A DNA stretch of 64,000 nucleotides from an uncultured Dietzia sp. (GCF_937873725.1 NZ_CALMYY010000102.1:1-64000); one strand, 5' to 3'; positions 1 through 10,714 are shown, counted from the stretch's first letter. Notes: a model not told the origin generated them from the letters alone. A program made the numbers and translations.

Positions 1-232
1 GGGCTGCTCTCCCGCCGGGCGATCAGCAGCACGAACCTCGGCCGCGCCGGCACCGACGAGCGTGTGGAGACGCGGTCGGCCCAGGGGGCGCCGGGCGTCG
101 CCAACGCGGCTGGGCGGGCGGCCCGCGGGGAGCCGGCGCCCGCGGGACGGCCCCCCCGCCCGCCCGGGGGGGGCGGGGCGGGGGCCCCCCGGCCCGCGCC
201 GCCGGTCTGTCAGCCCGATCGGCCAGGACCCC
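1..232. other. No gene assigned; G/C-tract region before the rhomboid gene
   Basis: No frame here can be assigned to a known protein. The frame in phase with the rhomboid gene has no convincing start before 233. Another plus-strand frame runs from the window edge to a TGA at 234-236, overlapping the rhomboid ATG, but its translation is Pro/Gly/Arg-rich low complexity. A minus-strand reading of the first ~100 bases gives a short hydrophobic patch and could be the 5' end of a gene cut by the edge. Bases 151-190 form alternating C and G tracts able to fold into a very stable hairpin, possibly a terminator for whatever lies upstream. Confidence 0.3.
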
Positions 233-967
233 ATGAGCACCCAGACCCACGGCGGTGGCGCCATCTCGCGCTTCTTCCGCCTCCAGCCGGTGACCGCGTG
301 GCTCATCACGGCCAACGTCGCCGTCTACGCGGCCACGGCGGCGCAGGCCCGCAGCCTCCTCGCCAACAACGCGTCGCCGCTGTTCGAGGCCACCGCGCTC
401 TACCCGCCCGTGGTGGTGGTGCGGGACGAGTGGTGGCGGCTGCTCACCTCCGCCTTCCAGCACTTCGGCCCGATGCACCTCCTGCTCAACATGTACATGT
501 TGTGGATCCTCGGGATGGGGATCGAGCGCAGCATCGGTCACGCGCGGTTCCTCGCGCTGTACCTGGTTTCGGCGCTCGGCGGATCCGTGGCGGTGATGTT
601 CTTCGGCCAGGACGCCCTCACCGCCGGGGCGTCCGGTGCGATCTTCGGCCTGATGGGCGCGTACGCCATCGTCGCGGTGTCGATGCGCCTGGACGCCAGG
701 GGGATCGGGATCCTGCTGGCGTTGAACGTCGTGGTGAGCTTCCTCATCCCCGGGATCTCGCTCGCCGCGCACCTCGGCGGCCTCGCGGTGGGGGCGCTCG
801 CGGCGTTCGCGCTGGTCGTGCTGCCCCGCGGGTTGCCGGCCCGCGCGGGCCGCGGGACCCGCGAGACCGTGTCCTGGCTCGGCTATGTGGTGGTGGCGGC
901 GCTCGTCGCGGCCGCGGGCTGGTACGCCGCCGACTCCATGACCCTGGGGTTCATCGTCACCGGCTGA
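233..967 (+). CDS. Rhomboid family intramembrane serine protease
   Basis: Polytopic membrane protein of 244 residues. It has a hydrophobic start (around ITANVAVYAA), the rhomboid HLLLN motif followed by transmembrane segments, the catalytic serine in GASGAIFGLMG, and a later membrane helix with histidine (SLAAHLGGLAVGAL). These give the Ser-His dyad of GlpG-type proteases that cut within membranes. The ATG at 233 is chosen because the rhomboid N-terminal helix begins soon after it and the upstream in-frame translation is low complexity. The 3' end overlaps the convergent PH-domain gene by 11 bases. A rhomboid gene near ppiA and crgA is common in Corynebacteriales. The substrate is unknown. 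Confidence 0.9.
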   Translation: MSTQTHGGGAISRFFRLQPVTAWLITANVAVYAATAAQARSLLANNASPLFEATALYPPVVVVRDEWWRLLTSAFQHFGPMHLLLNMYMLWILGMGIERSIGHARFLALYLVSALGGSVAVMFFGQDALTAGASGAIFGLMGAYAIVAVSMRLDARGIGILLALNVVVSFLIPGISLAAHLGGLAVGALAAFALVVLPRGLPARAGRGTRETVSWLGYVVVAALVAAAGWYAADSMTLGFIVTG

Positions 968-1427
968 GCTCGCCCGGCCCCCCGAAACCCATCCCGATGA
1001 GGGCCTCCGCGACCTCGCGCGGGTCGGCCCCCAGGTCGCCCCGCGTGAACACGTCGAGCTGCTCGCGTCCGCGGTCGTCCACGTACTCGAGTCGCATCAG
1101 GTGCTGGCGCACCCCCCACCGCGCGACCCCGAGCGTCCTGATCTCCACCATCTGCGCCGGCGGCACGAACAGCACCCCGCCGAGCTTCTTCACGGCCAGC
1201 AGCCCGTCCACCACCTCGATCCGCGGGCGGCGCAGCAACTGGAGGGCGCCGGCGGGGATGAGCAGGAGCGCCAGCAGCCCGGTCAGCAGGAGCCCCAGCG
1301 GGTCCCCGGTGGAGACGCCGGCCACCACCGCCACGATCCCGAGCGCGATCTGCACCGTCGGCCACACCGTTCCCGGCGACCAGGACGCGGCCCGGTGCGC
1401 ACCGTCCGCCGTCGCTCCACCACTCAT
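957..1427 (-). CDS. PH-domain membrane protein (Rv0010c-like)
   Basis: Protein of 156 residues with two adjacent hydrophobic segments (around VQIALGIVAVVAGVS and LGLLLTGLLALLLIPAG). A compact C-terminal beta-rich domain follows (RIEVVDGLLAVKKLGG to the end), matching the bacterial PH-like domain of the Rv0010c type that lies beside crgA in mycobacteria. The start at 1427 is preferred over 1445 because GGAGG lies about 8 bases before it and the longer form would run into DnaA-box-like sequence. The function is not established; its position suggests a cell-envelope or division accessory role. Confidence 0.75.
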   Translation of the reverse strand: MSGGATADGAHRAASWSPGTVWPTVQIALGIVAVVAGVSTGDPLGLLLTGLLALLLIPAGALQLLRRPRIEVVDGLLAVKKLGGVLFVPPAQMVEIRTLGVARWGVRQHLMRLEYVDDRGREQLDVFTRGDLGADPREVAEALIGMGFGGPGELSR

Positions 1428-1441
1428 GCCGCCATCCTCCC

Positions 1442-1732
1442 CCATCCACAGGCGTTATCCACACTGTGGATGAATGACAACGGTGGAGTTCGATCCGCGT
1501 TCGAAGCGACGGGACCCCGACCTGCGACGTCGTCCTCGTCGTCGTCCCCTCGTGGTTATCCCCAGTGTGGAGGGAGTTGTCCACAGCCTGTGTGGGGCCC
1601 GCCGGGCTCAGGTGAACGCCGCTCACTCAGCTTGCCGACCGGTGTGACCTGCACCGATGTCAAATCCTGAGAAAAATGCAGGTCACCCCCCGCAGTGTGC
1701 GGGGGGTGACCTGTGGAGAACGCTGTGGATTG
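1442..1732. promoter_or_regulatory. Cluster of DnaA-box-like 9-mers in the PH/crgA gap
   Basis: This non-coding gap holds TTATCCACA at 1455-1463 (exact DnaA consensus) and TTGTCCACA at 1577-1585 (the usual actinobacterial form). Near matches are CCATCCACA (1442-1450), TCATCCACA on the minus strand (1465-1473), TTATCCCCA (1556-1564), and on the minus strand TTCTCCACA (1712-1720) and CAATCCACA (1724-1732). The surrounding block is typical of oriC-proximal DNA but is not the dnaA-dnaN gap, so a DnaA-titration or activity-modulating site is more likely than the origin. DnaA binding is inferred, not shown. Confidence 0.55.
1671..1713 (-). terminator. Rho-independent terminator after crgA
   Basis: Perfect inverted repeat: 16-base arms at 1679-1694 and 1698-1713 around a 3-base loop. 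On the minus strand it is followed by a run of five T (1672-1676). It lies 50 bases past the crgA stop. Confidence 0.85.
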
Positions 1733-1763
1733 CCGTGAATCGCGGTCCGGCAGAGGCGGTGTA

Positions 1764-2030
1764 CTACCGCCAGTTCATGGTCATGAGCAGTCCGACCACG
1801 GCCAGGCCGAAGCCGATGGCGAAGTTCTGCCACGTCTCGAGGTCGGCCATGAACGGGATCTTCTCGCCCGCGAGGTAGTACACGACCAGCCACGCCAGCC
1901 CGAGGAGCATGAGCGCGAACATGGTGATGAGGTACCAGCGCGACGTCGGCGTGCCCTTGACCTTGACGGGGGTGCGGCTGACGGCGGCGTCGGTGTACTC
2001 GGTCTTCGACCGGACCTTTGACTTGGGCAT
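1764..2030 (-). CDS. crgA: Cell division protein CrgA
   Basis: Small protein of 88 residues: a basic cytoplasmic N-terminus (MPKSKVRSK), one transmembrane helix ([22 protein letters not shown]), a short loop with the family motif around [11 protein letters not shown], and a second helix ([16 protein letters not shown]) ending in NWR. The two-helix layout, length and position next to trpG and pknB match CrgA, which binds FtsZ, FtsQ and penicillin-binding proteins at the septum in actinobacteria. It is divergent from trpG and has its own strong terminator. Confidence 0.95.
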   Translation of the reverse strand: MPKSKVRSKTEYTDAAVSRTPVKVKGTPTSRWYLITMFALMLLGLAWLVVYYLAGEKIPFMADLETWQNFAIGFGLAVVGLLMTMNWR

Positions 2031-2106
2031 GGAGTCCTCGACTGCTGGGGGATGTCCGGGTCACTCTACCAAGCCCGGCGCCGGGCGTTCATCCCGCGGA
2101 CGGCAG

Positions 2107-2112
2107 TACGCT
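2107..2112 (+). promoter_or_regulatory. -10 box of trpG/pabA, probable leaderless transcript
   Basis: TACGCT fits the actinobacterial TANNNT -10 pattern and ends six bases before the ATG at 2119. No ribosome binding site precedes the ATG. Transcription would start at or next to the start codon. Confidence 0.45.
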
Positions 2113-2118
2113 GCATCT

Positions 2119-2799
2119 ATGCGCATCCTCGTGGTCGACAACTACGACAGCTTTGTCTACAACCTGGTTCAGTACCTCGGGCAGTTGGGCGCGGCGTGTG
2201 ACGTGTGGCGGAACGACGACGAGAGACTCGCGGGCCCGGACGGCCGCTACGACCCGGCCGGGCTGGAGCGCGTGATCCGGGAGTACGACGGCGTCCTGCT
2301 CAGCCCCGGGCCCGGAACGCCGGACCGGGCGGGGGCCACGATCCCGCTCATCGGCGTGTGCGGGCGGGCCGGCGTCCCCGTGCTGGGGGTATGCCTGGGC
2401 CACCAGGCGATCGGCGAGGCGTTCGGGGCGACCGTCGACCGGGCCGCCGAGCTCATGCACGGTAAGACCAGCCAGGTCACCCACGACGACTCGGGCGTGC
2501 TCGCGGGCATCCCCAGCCCGTTCACGGCGACCCGCTACCACTCGCTGACGGTGCTGCCCGAGACGGTGCCCGCCGAGCTCGTGCCCACGGCGTGGACCGA
2601 GTCGGGGCTGATCATGGCGATGCGGCACCGGGATCTGCCCATCCACGGGGTGCAGTTCCACCCCGAGTCCGTGATGAGCGACGGCGGCCACCGGATGCTG
2701 GCCACCTGGCTGGGGATGTGCGGGGAGCGCCCGTCCGAGACGCTGGTGGCACGTCTCGAGGCCGAGCTCGACCGGGCCCGCGGCGCCGCGCTCGCGTGA
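2119..2799 (+). CDS. trpG: Anthranilate/aminodeoxychorismate synthase glutamine amidotransferase
   Basis: Class I glutamine amidotransferase of 226 residues. It starts MRILVVDNYDSFVYN, has the oxyanion-loop motif SPGPGTP, the nucleophile cysteine in GVCLGHQAIGEAFG, and the His-Glu pair in GVQFHPESVMSDGG. It releases ammonia from glutamine for anthranilate synthase (tryptophan) or aminodeoxychorismate synthase (folate). The orthologue in this place in M. tuberculosis is called trpG, but many relatives use it mainly as PabA or for both. No partner large subunit lies in the window. It is convergent with pknB, with a 15-base gap. Confidence 0.93.
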   Translation: MRILVVDNYDSFVYNLVQYLGQLGAACDVWRNDDERLAGPDGRYDPAGLERVIREYDGVLLSPGPGTPDRAGATIPLIGVCGRAGVPVLGVCLGHQAIGEAFGATVDRAAELMHGKTSQVTHDDSGVLAGIPSPFTATRYHSLTVLPETVPAELVPTAWTESGLIMAMRHRDLPIHGVQFHPESVMSDGGHRMLATWLGMCGERPSETLVARLEAELDRARGAALA

Positions 2800-2814
2800 G
2801 TCGGGTCGGCCGGG

Positions 2815-4842
2815 TCAGCCCGGTCCGGGGACGAGGCCGAAGCGGATCACCCGCACCACCACCTGGTCGTTGACGCCGGCCTCGCCGACCGGAGGCTGCT
2901 GGGAGTAGATCCTGCCGACCCGGCTGAGGTCGGGATCGTTCTGCGGCAGCTCGACCAGCTGGGCGCGGCCGCCCCGCCACCCGGCCCGCTCGAGCTCGGC
3001 CAGCGCGTCCGGGACGGTGTCACCGACCAGGTTGGGCATGGGGAAGCGGTTGCCCGCCGAGACCTGGAGCGTGATGGTCGCGCCCTTGAGCTGCGACTGC
3101 CCGGCGGACGTGGACTGTTCCACCACCTGGCCCTCCGGGGCGGTGCCGTCGACGCGCCTGGTGTCCACGCGGAAGCCGGCGGACTCGAGCGTGGCGCGGG
3201 CGGAGTCGATGGGCTGGCCCACGACGCCCGGGACCAGGATCTGCTCGGGACCCGAACCCACGGTGAGCCTGACCGGCCGGTCGGAGGGCACCTGCGCTCC
3301 GGGCCCGGGATCGGTCCCCACCACCTTGTCCAGGTCCTCCGCGGTGGACGGACGGGCCTCGTTCTCCGGTGTCACCTGGAACCCGGCCTGCTCGAGGGTC
3401 CGGCGCGCGTCGGCCGGCGACATCCCCATGACGTTGGGCACGGAGAGGATCGGTTTGCCCGTAGACACCACGAGGACTATCTCGGATCCCACCGGCAGCC
3501 GTTTGCCCGCGATGGGGTCGGAGGACACCACGTGCCCCTCGGGGATCTGCGGGTCGGGCCGGGGGATCTGGACCGGCACGAGCCCGAGGGCCGTGAGCTC
3601 GGCGACGACCTCACCCGCCGGGCGCTGGGCGACCTCGGGGATCGTGATCTCCTGGACCTGCGCGACGTCGCCGCTGCGGCCCGAGGTGGCCCAGATCGAC
3701 ACGCCCGCGACCATGGCCAGGACCATGAGGACCGCCGCGGCGATCGTCACGCCGCGGGGCCGGTCCCGTCGACCGTCCGGGCCACCGTTCCGGGCGGCGG
3801 CGGTCCGCGAGGCCGCGACGGCGGTCCCCGCGCCCGCGCCCGCGGCCGGTCCGGGCAGCGGGTGCGCCTCGGTCGGGGCGTCGGAGGGGCCCCAGTCCGG
3901 TCGGCCCGAGCCGTAGCCCGCCCCGGTGAAGCCGTGGGGGGCGTCGGGGCGGTGCTCGTCGTCGAGCTCGTCGTCGGACAGCACGAGCGGCGCCGACGGC
4001 CGACCCCCGGTCAGGACGGCCAACAGGTCGGTCCGCATGTCGCCCGCGGAGGTGTACCGGTTCTCGGGGTTCTTGGCCATGGCATGCATCACCACGGCGT
4101 CGACGTACGGGGTGACGTCCGGGTTGACGGCCGACGGGGGCCGCGGCGACTCCCGGACGTGCTGGTATGCCACCGCCACGGGGGACTCGCCGGTGAACGG
4201 CGGGGCGCCGGCCACCAACTCGTAGAGCACGCAGCCGGCGGAGTAGAGGTCCGAGCGGGCGTCGACGGTCTCGCCCCGGGCCTGCTCGGGGCTGAGGTAC
4301 TGCGCGGTCCCGAGGACGGACGAGGTGGCGGTGAGGGTGGACGTCGAGTCGCTCACCGCCCGGGCGATCCCGAAGTCCATGACCTTGACGGCGCCGTCGC
4401 GGGAGATCATGATGTTCGCCGGTTTGACGTCGCGGTGGATGATCCCCTTCTTGTGCGAGAAGTCGAGCGCGCCGCAGACGTCGGCCATCACCCCGAGGGC
4501 GCGGTCGATCTCCATGGGACCGTCCATCTTGACGATGTCGCGGAGGGTGTCCCCCTCGACCACCTCCATGACGATGTACGGCAGGTCACCGTCGGCGGTG
4601 TGCTCCTCGCCGGTGTCGTAGATCGCCACGATCGAGGGATGGTTCAGCGACGCCGAGTTCTGGGCCTCGCGGCGGAAGCGCTGGTAAAACGTCGCGTCAC
4701 GCGCCAGCTCCGGCCGCATGATCTTGACCGCCACATCGCGTCCGAGGACGGTGTCCCGGCCGCGGTGGACCTCCGACATGCCGCCGAATCCGAGGATCTC
4801 GCCGATCTCGTACCGGCCCGCCAGGAGACGAGGTGTGGTCAT
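2815..4842 (-). CDS. pknB: Serine/threonine protein kinase PknB with PASTA domains
   Basis: 675 residues. The N-terminal Hanks-type kinase has a glycine loop around residue 20, ATP lysine in AVK at 40, catalytic HRD at 136-138 and DFG at 156-158. An activation loop rich in Ser/Thr ([16 protein letters not shown]) is where PknB autophosphorylates. A juxtamembrane linker leads to one transmembrane helix ([20 protein letters not shown]) and about four extracellular PASTA repeats that sense muropeptides or lipid II. It controls growth and septation through FhaA, FhaB and CrgA-linked partners and is reversed by PstP. It is the last gene of the operon; its ATG overlaps the pknA stop by four bases. 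Confidence 0.96.
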   Translation of the reverse strand: MTTPRLLAGRYEIGEILGFGGMSEVHRGRDTVLGRDVAVKIMRPELARDATFYQRFRREAQNSASLNHPSIVAIYDTGEEHTADGDLPYIVMEVVEGDTLRDIVKMDGPMEIDRALGVMADVCGALDFSHKKGIIHRDVKPANIMISRDGAVKVMDFGIARAVSDSTSTLTATSSVLGTAQYLSPEQARGETVDARSDLYSAGCVLYELVAGAPPFTGESPVAVAYQHVRESPRPPSAVNPDVTPYVDAVVMHAMAKNPENRYTSAGDMRTDLLAVLTGGRPSAPLVLSDDELDDEHRPDAPHGFTGAGYGSGRPDWGPSDAPTEAHPLPGPAAGAGAGTAVAASRTAAARNGGPDGRRDRPRGVTIAAAVLMVLAMVAGVSIWATSGRSGDVAQVQEITIPEVAQRPAGEVVAELTALGLVPVQIPRPDPQIPEGHVVSSDPIAGKRLPVGSEIVLVVSTGKPILSVPNVMGMSPADARRTLEQAGFQVTPENEARPSTAEDLDKVVGTDPGPGAQVPSDRPVRLTVGSGPEQILVPGVVGQPIDSARATLESAGFRVDTRRVDGTAPEGQVVEQSTSAGQSQLKGATITLQVSAGNRFPMPNLVGDTVPDALAELERAGWRGGRAQLVELPQNDPDLSRVGRIYSQQPPVGEAGVNDQVVVRVIRFGLVPGPG

Positions 4843-6341
4843 CCGAGGGCACCTCCCCTGCCGTTGTTCCGACCGGCGGCGGCCGGCGCGTTCCCGTTGG
4901 TGCCCTGATCCTGCTGGGGGATGAGCGAGTTGAGCTCGGAGGTCAACGAGTCGAGCATGTCCTGGAGGTCCGGCGGCGGCGGGACCACCGGCGAGCTCGG
5001 GGTGGGCTGCGGCGTCGGCGTCGGCTCCGGCGTGGGGGTCGGTGTCGGGGTCGGGGTCGGCGTCGGAGCCTGCTGCGTCGGGGTCTGCGGGGCGGACCTG
5101 GTCGGCGAGGGCGCGGTGGGGCCGCCGAACAGGCCGCCGGGGCCGAAGGCGCCCGCGTTGGACAGCGCGATGGCCGCGGCCACGGCGAGCGCCGTCACCA
5201 GGACGAACACCAGCAGGAACCATCCCGCGCATCCGGTGCCGCCACGCCGCCGGGCCGGCCGGGCGGTGACGGGTGGGGCCTGGTGGCGCATCGCGGTGGA
5301 CCGGGCCGGCGACGGAGCGGGGGGCCCGGGAAGGTGCCGCGTGTAGGCCCGCGTCGGGTCGGGCCGCGCCGCCCCGCCGGCCCCGGGTGGCTCGTCGGGC
5401 AGCACGGTGGTGGCCGCGGTGGCACCGGACGCCGCGCCCGCGGCGGCGCCGAGCACGCCGCCGGCCGCCGCACCGGCGGGGGACGCGGTCGCCGGCCTGG
5501 GCTCGCGGCCGGCCCGCACGTCGGAGACGGCGTCGGCGAAGGCCCCGCCGTCGGGGTAGCGCCGGCCGGGATCCTTGACCATCGCCCCCGCCAGGAGCCG
5601 TCGGACCGGGGTGGGCACCGTGTCGGGCAGCGGCGGCGGGGCGTCGTGGACGTGCATCATCGCCATCGACACCGGCGAGTCGGCGATGAACGGTCGACGT
5701 CCGGACACGCACTCGTAGCCCACCACGCCGAGGGAGTACACGTCACCGGCCGGGGTGGTCTCCTGCCCCATGGCCTGCTCGGGGGCGATGTACTGGGCGG
5801 TACCCACGACCATCCCGGTCTGGGTCACGGAGGAGGCGCCCATCGACTTGGCGATCCCGAAGTCGGTGAGTTTGACCTGACCGGTGGGCGTGATGAGGAT
5901 GTTGCCCGGCTTGACGTCCCGGTGGACCAGGCCGATCGCGTGCGCCGCGTGGAGCGCGCGGCCTGTCTGCTCGAGCATGTCGAGCGTGTGCCGCAGCGGC
6001 AGCGTCCCCTCGCGGGCGAGGACGTCGGAGAGCGGCTCGCCCACCACGAGCTCCATCACCAGGTAGGACAGCGGGCTGCCGGACGCGGGGTCGTCGATCT
6101 GACCGTAGTCGTAGACCGTCGCGATCCCGGGATGGGAGATCCTCGCGGTGACCTTGGCCTCGGAGCGGAACCGCTCCACGAACTCCGGGTCCGAGGAGTA
6201 CTCGGCCTTGAGGACCTTGACGGCCACGTGGCGGTCGAGCACCGCGTCGTCGGCCTCCCAGACCTGACCCATCCCGCCGGTGGCGATGAGGCGCAGCAGG
6301 CGGTACCGGTGGGACAGGAGGGCTCCCGAGTTGAGGCTCAT
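4839..6341 (-). CDS. pknA: Serine/threonine protein kinase PknA
   Basis: 500 residues. The N-terminal kinase domain has glycine loop [15 protein letters not shown] lysine at about 42 (AVKVLK), catalytic HRDVKPGN and DFGIAK. An Ala/Pro/Gly-rich linker leads to a single transmembrane helix ([21 protein letters not shown]) and a short extracellular tail made of Thr-Pro repeats, with no PASTA domain. This matches PknA, which phosphorylates division and envelope proteins with PknB. It overlaps pbpA and pknB by four bases each, so translation is probably coupled. The Thr-Pro tail is encoded by a hexanucleotide-like repeat that could vary in length. Confidence 0.95.
   Translation of the reverse strand: MSLNSGALLSHRYRLLRLIATGGMGQVWEADDAVLDRHVAVKVLKAEYSSDPEFVERFRSEAKVTARISHPGIATVYDYGQIDDPASGSPLSYLVMELVVGEPLSDVLAREGTLPLRHTLDMLEQTGRALHAAHAIGLVHRDVKPGNILITPTGQVKLTDFGIAKSMGASSVTQTGMVVGTAQYIAPEQAMGQETTPAGDVYSLGVVGYECVSGRRPFIADSPVSMAMMHVHDAPPPLPDTVPTPVRRLLAGAMVKDPGRRYPDGGAFADAVSDVRAGREPRPATASPAGAAAGGVLGAAAGAASGATAATTVLPDEPPGAGGAARPDPTRAYTRHLPGPPAPSPARSTAMRHQAPPVTARPARRRGGTGCAGWFLLVFVLVTALAVAAAIALSNAGAFGPGGLFGGPTAPSPTRSAPQTPTQQAPTPTPTPTPTPTPEPTPTPQPTPSSPVVPPPPDLQDMLDSLTSELNSLIPQQDQGTNGNAPAAAGRNNGRGGALG
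5013..5070 (-). repeat. Hexanucleotide-like tract encoding the PknA Thr-Pro tail
   Basis: The plus strand shows repeated GTCGGN units, which read as alternating Thr-Pro codons on the minus strand. Unit length is a multiple of three, so copy-number change would lengthen or shorten the extracellular tail without a frameshift. Confidence 0.7.
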
Positions 6342-7810
6342 CCGGCGCCTCCGAGGAGGGCGCCCAGGACCTCACGGCCGATGGGGCCCGCGAAGGTGGC
6401 ACCGACCGTGTCGCGGGTGATGCCGGGTCCGGACTCGATCGCCACCGCCACGGCCACGTCCTGCCCGGGGACGAACGCGATGTACCAGGTGTAGGGGATG
6501 GACTCGGAGGAGTCCACGCCGTGCTCGGCGGTGCCGGTCTTGGAGGCGATGGTCACCCCGGACAGGCCGCCGCCGGCGTTGGCCTCGGCCCCCACCATGA
6601 GCTCGGTGAGGGTTCCGGCCTGCTCGTCGGTGAGCGCGCGTCCGGCGTCGCGGGGGGTGAACGCCTGGACCAGCGAGAGGTCGGGCGCCGTCAGGGACTT
6701 GATGAGCTGCGGCTCCATGCGGACCCCGCCGTTGGAGACGGTCGCCGCGACCATGGCGTTCTGCAGGGTGGTCATCCGGACGTCGCTCTGGCCGATCGCG
6801 CTCATCGCCAGCTGGGCGGAGTCGTCCATCCGGCCGAGGCCGGACGGGGCGACGGGGATCGCGAAGTCCTCGGGTGGGCGCCCGTCGATCCCGAATCGCT
6901 CCGCCATCTCCGTGAACGCCTCCGCCCCGATCTCCTGGCTGAGCTCGACGAACGGCACGTTGCAGGACAGCTCGAACGCCCTGCGCAGCGTGACGGTCCC
7001 GCCCCCGCACGTCTGGCCCGCGTAGTTCTGCAGATAGGTGGAGGTGCCGGGCAGCAGGGTGCGGTCGGCGCCGGAGACGGGGGTCTCCGGGCCCATGCCC
7101 TGCTCGAGCGCCGCGGCGGTGGTGATGACCTTCATGGTGGAACCGGGGGGTAGCGACTGCTGCGTGGCGTGGTTGAGCAACGGCCGGTCGGCGCTCTGCT
7201 CGATCCGCTCCATCTCCTCGGTCCGGACGGTCTGCTCCTGGCTGGACAGCGCGTTGGGGTCGAACGACGGGCTGGAGGCCAGCGCCAGCACCTCGCCGGT
7301 CGAGGGGCGGACCGCCGCCACGGATCCCACGAAGGAGCCCTGGCCGGCGCCCCGCCGGAGCGCGTCGTAGGCGACCTGCTGCGCGACCGGGTCCAGTGTC
7401 AGCTCGACCGATCCGCCCTGCGGGGTGCGGCCGGAGATGAGGCCGGAGATGCGCTGGGAGAGCAGGCGCGAGTCCGACCCGTTGAGGAAGGCGTCCTGGG
7501 ACTGCTCGATCCCGGACGTGGCGTACTGGAGGGAGTAGTACCCGACCGTCGGGCCGAAGGCGACCGGGTCGGTGGGGTAGGTGCGGACGTATTTGTAGCG
7601 GCCGTCCCCCGGTAGGGACAGGGCCAGCACGCGGCCGCCCGCGGTGATCTGGCCGCGCTGCCGGGAGTACTCGTCCAGGAGCATCCGGGTGTTGCGGGGG
7701 TCGGCGCGCAGATCGTCGGCGCGGAAGACCTGGATCCACGTGAGCTGGAGCAGCAGCGCCACCACCATGACCATGGCGGCCACAGCGACCCTGCGGATGG
7801 CGGCGTTCAT
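6338..7810 (-). CDS. pbpA: Class B penicillin-binding protein PbpA
   Basis: 490 residues with an N-terminal anchor helix ([19 protein letters not shown]) and a non-penicillin-binding domain. The transpeptidase domain has STMK at 224-227 (nucleophile serine), SCN at 282-284 and KTG at 424-426. It makes peptidoglycan cross-links, working with the glycosyltransferase RodA encoded just downstream in transcription order from rodA to pbpA. The short length and operon position match mycobacterial PbpA, needed for normal septation. It overlaps pknA by four bases. Confidence 0.96.
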   Translation of the reverse strand: MNAAIRRVAVAAMVMVVALLLQLTWIQVFRADDLRADPRNTRMLLDEYSRQRGQITAGGRVLALSLPGDGRYKYVRTYPTDPVAFGPTVGYYSLQYATSGIEQSQDAFLNGSDSRLLSQRISGLISGRTPQGGSVELTLDPVAQQVAYDALRRGAGQGSFVGSVAAVRPSTGEVLALASSPSFDPNALSSQEQTVRTEEMERIEQSADRPLLNHATQQSLPPGSTMKVITTAAALEQGMGPETPVSGADRTLLPGTSTYLQNYAGQTCGGGTVTLRRAFELSCNVPFVELSQEIGAEAFTEMAERFGIDGRPPEDFAIPVAPSGLGRMDDSAQLAMSAIGQSDVRMTTLQNAMVAATVSNGGVRMEPQLIKSLTAPDLSLVQAFTPRDAGRALTDEQAGTLTELMVGAEANAGGGLSGVTIASKTGTAEHGVDSSESIPYTWYIAFVPGQDVAVAVAIESGPGITRDTVGATFAGPIGREVLGALLGGAG

Positions 7811-7817
7811 CCGGCGC

Positions 7818-9266
7818 TCACCCGTGGGCCCGGAAGCGGGACAGCAGGGGGCTGCTCATCATGCCGGTGGCGGCCTCCGCCAGCGCCGGCGCCTGGCGGG
7901 GGGTGGGCATCGGCCGGCGGGCGTCGTGCGACAGCCGGAGCAGGATGGCCAGCAGCGCGTAGTTCGCCAGCAGGCTCGACCCGCCGTAGGCCATGAACGG
8001 CAGGGTCAGGCCGGTGAGCGGGATGAGGGTCGTCACGCCGCCGACCACCACGAACACCTGGAAGGCCATGGTGAACGCCAGGCCCACGGCGACGAGTTTG
8101 CCGAAGCTGTCGCGGATGGTCAGGCCCACCCGGATCCCGCGCAGGACGAGGATCGCGTAGACCATGAGGACGGCCGCCAGGCCGATGAGCCCCAGCTCCT
8201 CGCCGATGGTCGAGGTGATGAAGTCGGTGCCCGCGAACGGGACCTGGTCGGGCCGGCCGTTGCCGAGCCCGGTGCCGCCCATCCCGCCGGAGGCCAGCCC
8301 GAACAGGGCCTGCGAGCTCTGGTACCCGCCGGTGTCGAAGAACGCGAAGGGGTCCCGCCAGATCTGGAACCGCACCCGCACGTGCCCGAACAGTCCGTAG
8401 GCGAGCACCCCGCCGATCGCCACCAGCACCACGCCGATGAGCAGCCAGCTCACGCGCTCCGTGGCCACGTACAGCATGGTGAGCACGGTCGCGAACAGCA
8501 GCAGGCACATGCCGAGGTCGGTGTTGAAGACCAGGACGCCGAGCGAGAGGAACCACGCCACGATGATCGGCCCGAGGTCGCGGGCGCGCGGCAGGTCCAC
8601 CCCCAGGACGCGCTTGCCGGCGGTGGTGAACAGCTCCCGCTTCTCCACGAGGATGGAGGCGAAGAAGATGATGAGCAGGATCTTGGCGAACTCGCCGGGC
8701 TGGAGCGTGAAGCCCGGCAGGATGATCCAGTTCTTGGCGCCGTTGATCTCGGAGAACCGGGAGGGCAGCAGGGCGGGGATCGCCAGCAGGACCAGCCCGG
8801 CGAGGCCCATCGTGTAGCCGTACCGCGCCAGCACGCGGTGGTCGCGCAGGAAGTACAGCACCATCGCCATCACGCTCAGCCCGAGGAACGTCCACAGCAG
8901 CTGGCGGGTCACGTCCATGCCCGGCGGGTCGTTCCCGTTCGCGATCGCCCGCGCGGCGTAGGCCAGGTCCAGGCGGTAGATGAGCACCAGGCCGAGGCCG
9001 TTGAGCAGGGTGACCGCGGGCAGCAGGACGGGGTCGGCGAAGGGCGCCAGCCAGCGGATCAGCAGGTGGGCGGCACCGGAGAGCCCGAGGAACGCCAGGG
9101 TGATCCACAGCAGCGAGAGCGAGAGCTCCTGCTCCTGGGCCAGCTGGACGAGCAGCAGGGAGAACCCGACGATCACCGAGGCGGCCACGAGCAGGACGAG
9201 TTCCTTGCCGCGGCGGGGCCGGTCGGGGATCGCCTGCTGCCGGGGATCCGATGAGGGGGCGGACAC
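7818..9266 (-). CDS. rodA: SEDS peptidoglycan glycosyltransferase RodA/FtsW family
   Basis: 482 residues, about twelve transmembrane helices. SEDS features are visible: the KNWI segment and LQPGEFAK motif in the middle loop, and the C-terminal [21 protein letters not shown] signature near the end. It polymerises lipid II into glycan strands together with PbpA. The GTG at 9266 is chosen because it sits two bases after the pstP stop and no better start exists upstream outside pstP. Seven bases separate it from pbpA. Confidence 0.94.
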   Translation of the reverse strand: MSAPSSDPRQQAIPDRPRRGKELVLLVAASVIVGFSLLLVQLAQEQELSLSLLWITLAFLGLSGAAHLLIRWLAPFADPVLLPAVTLLNGLGLVLIYRLDLAYAARAIANGNDPPGMDVTRQLLWTFLGLSVMAMVLYFLRDHRVLARYGYTMGLAGLVLLAIPALLPSRFSEINGAKNWIILPGFTLQPGEFAKILLIIFFASILVEKRELFTTAGKRVLGVDLPRARDLGPIIVAWFLSLGVLVFNTDLGMCLLLFATVLTMLYVATERVSWLLIGVVLVAIGGVLAYGLFGHVRVRFQIWRDPFAFFDTGGYQSSQALFGLASGGMGGTGLGNGRPDQVPFAGTDFITSTIGEELGLIGLAAVLMVYAILVLRGIRVGLTIRDSFGKLVAVGLAFTMAFQVFVVVGGVTTLIPLTGLTLPFMAYGGSSLLANYALLAILLRLSHDARRPMPTPRQAPALAEAATGMMSSPLLSRFRAHG

Positions 9267-9268
9267 GG

Positions 9269-10714
9269 TCAGCTCACCACCCGGCAGTCCTCGCCGGGCA
9301 CCGGCACCGGCTCGGGCACGGCGGAGGTGGGGGGCGACGACGGCGAGGGGGTCGCCCCGGCCTCCCGACCCGCCCGCCGCGTGGGTTCGCACGGGGGCAG
9401 GAGGTTGTCCTGCGCGAGCCGGTAGACCTGTGCGTTCGCCTCGGCGAGGCTGCCCGACGGCAGCCCGGCGCGGACGGTCTCCCGGGCGGGCTCGCGGAGA
9501 TCGCCGAGCGTGAACACGTCGCAGCCGGCGGGGATCGCGTCGGGGTCGTGCATCGTCAGGGTCCCGTCCTGGGTGAGGCACGCCTTCTGGCTGACCGAGG
9601 CGAGCGAGAGTCCGAAGACCTCCCCGGAGATGCCCCGCTTGACCACGACCTGGCTGTCCTGCTCTGTGACGAAGTAGTTGCTCCTGACGAGCAGCGCGGA
9701 CACGCCGACGATCCCGGCGAGCAGGACCAGGACCCCGACGACGCTCAGCGCGAAACGCCAGCGGGTGCCGCGCGGGGCGGCGGGGTCCGCCTCGTCGTCG
9801 TCGGATCCGGTCCCACGCCCGCCCGCACCCGCGTCCGCGGGGGCGGACTCGCCGTTCTGCGAGGCCACCTGGGCGCGGGAGAACGCGGCGGCCCTGCCGG
9901 CGGCGGTGTCGGAGTGGGGATCGGCGGCGGGGTCCACCACGCCCGCCTCGTCGGACGACGCGGCGCCCACCACCACGGGGAGGGTCGGCGCGTCGCGGGG
10001 GGAGTCGAGCACGTCGGCCACCACCACCGTGATGTTGTCCGGCCCGCCCGACCGCAGCGCGAGCTGGACCAGCCGGTCGGCGGCGACCTCGACGGTCCCG
10101 GTGCCGAGCGTCTCCCCGATGGTCTCGGCGCTCACCGGGTCCGACAGGCCGTCCGAGCACAGCAGGTAGCGGTCGCCGATGCGGGCCTCGCGGATGACGG
10201 CGGTGGGCTCCACCGGCTCACCGGTGAGCGCCTTGAGGATGAGCGAGCGCCGGGGATGGGTGTGGGCCTCGTCGGCGGAGAGCTCCCCGCGGTCGACGAG
10301 GGACTGGACAAAGGTGTCGTCCTTGGTGATCTGGGTGAGCACGCCGTCGCGCAGGAGGTAGGCGCGGGAGTCGCCCACGTGGATCAGCCCCACGCGGCGG
10401 CCGTCGAAGAGCAGCGCGGTGGCCGTGCAGCCCATGCCGTCGGTCTCGGGGTGGGCGTCCACGTGCGCGGCGATCGCCGCGTTGCCCGCGCCCAGCGCCC
10501 GGGTGAGCGCGGCGGTGAGGTCCTGCCCCTGCTCGTCCTCGTCCAACCTGGCCAGCGCGGCCACCACGAACTGGCTGGCGATCTCGCCGGCGGCGTGACC
10601 GCCCATGCCGTCCGCCAGCGCGAGAAGCCGGGGGCCGGCGTACGCCGAGTCCTCGTTGTTCTCCCGCACCATGCCCAGGTGCGAGCGCGCGGTGTAGACG
10701 AGGGCGGGGGTCAC
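9269..10714 (-). CDS. pstP: PP2C-family serine/threonine phosphatase PstP
   Basis: 481 residues. The N-terminal PP2C domain has metal-binding motifs [23 protein letters not shown], a DGLSD block and [13 protein letters not shown]. It is followed by an acidic linker, one transmembrane helix ([21 protein letters not shown]) and an extracellular tail with a proline-rich end. It removes phosphate from PknA, PknB, FhaA/FhaB and penicillin-binding-protein partners and is the only such phosphatase expected in the genome. The GTG start at 10714 overlaps the fhaB stop as GTGA. Confidence 0.95.
   Translation of the reverse strand: MTPALVYTARSHLGMVRENNEDSAYAGPRLLALADGMGGHAAGEIASQFVVAALARLDEDEQGQDLTAALTRALGAGNAAIAAHVDAHPETDGMGCTATALLFDGRRVGLIHVGDSRAYLLRDGVLTQITKDDTFVQSLVDRGELSADEAHTHPRRSLILKALTGEPVEPTAVIREARIGDRYLLCSDGLSDPVSAETIGETLGTGTVEVAADRLVQLALRSGGPDNITVVVADVLDSPRDAPTLPVVVGAASSDEAGVVDPAADPHSDTAAGRAAAFSRAQVASQNGESAPADAGAGGRGTGSDDDEADPAAPRGTRWRFALSVVGVLVLLAGIVGVSALLVRSNYFVTEQDSQVVVKRGISGEVFGLSLASVSQKACLTQDGTLTMHDPDAIPAGCDVFTLGDLREPARETVRAGLPSGSLAEANAQVYRLAQDNLLPPCEPTRRAGREAGATPSPSSPPTSAVPEPVPVPGEDCRVVS

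Noticed and set aside
64..1473. Long open frame across the rhomboid gene in another frame
   Set aside because: High GC content keeps alternative frames open; its translation is Pro/Arg/Gly-rich with no recognisable domain, as with many long antisense frames in the window.
1442..1732. Origin of replication oriC
   Set aside because: dnaA and dnaN are not here, and there is no AT-rich unwinding region; the box number is also small.
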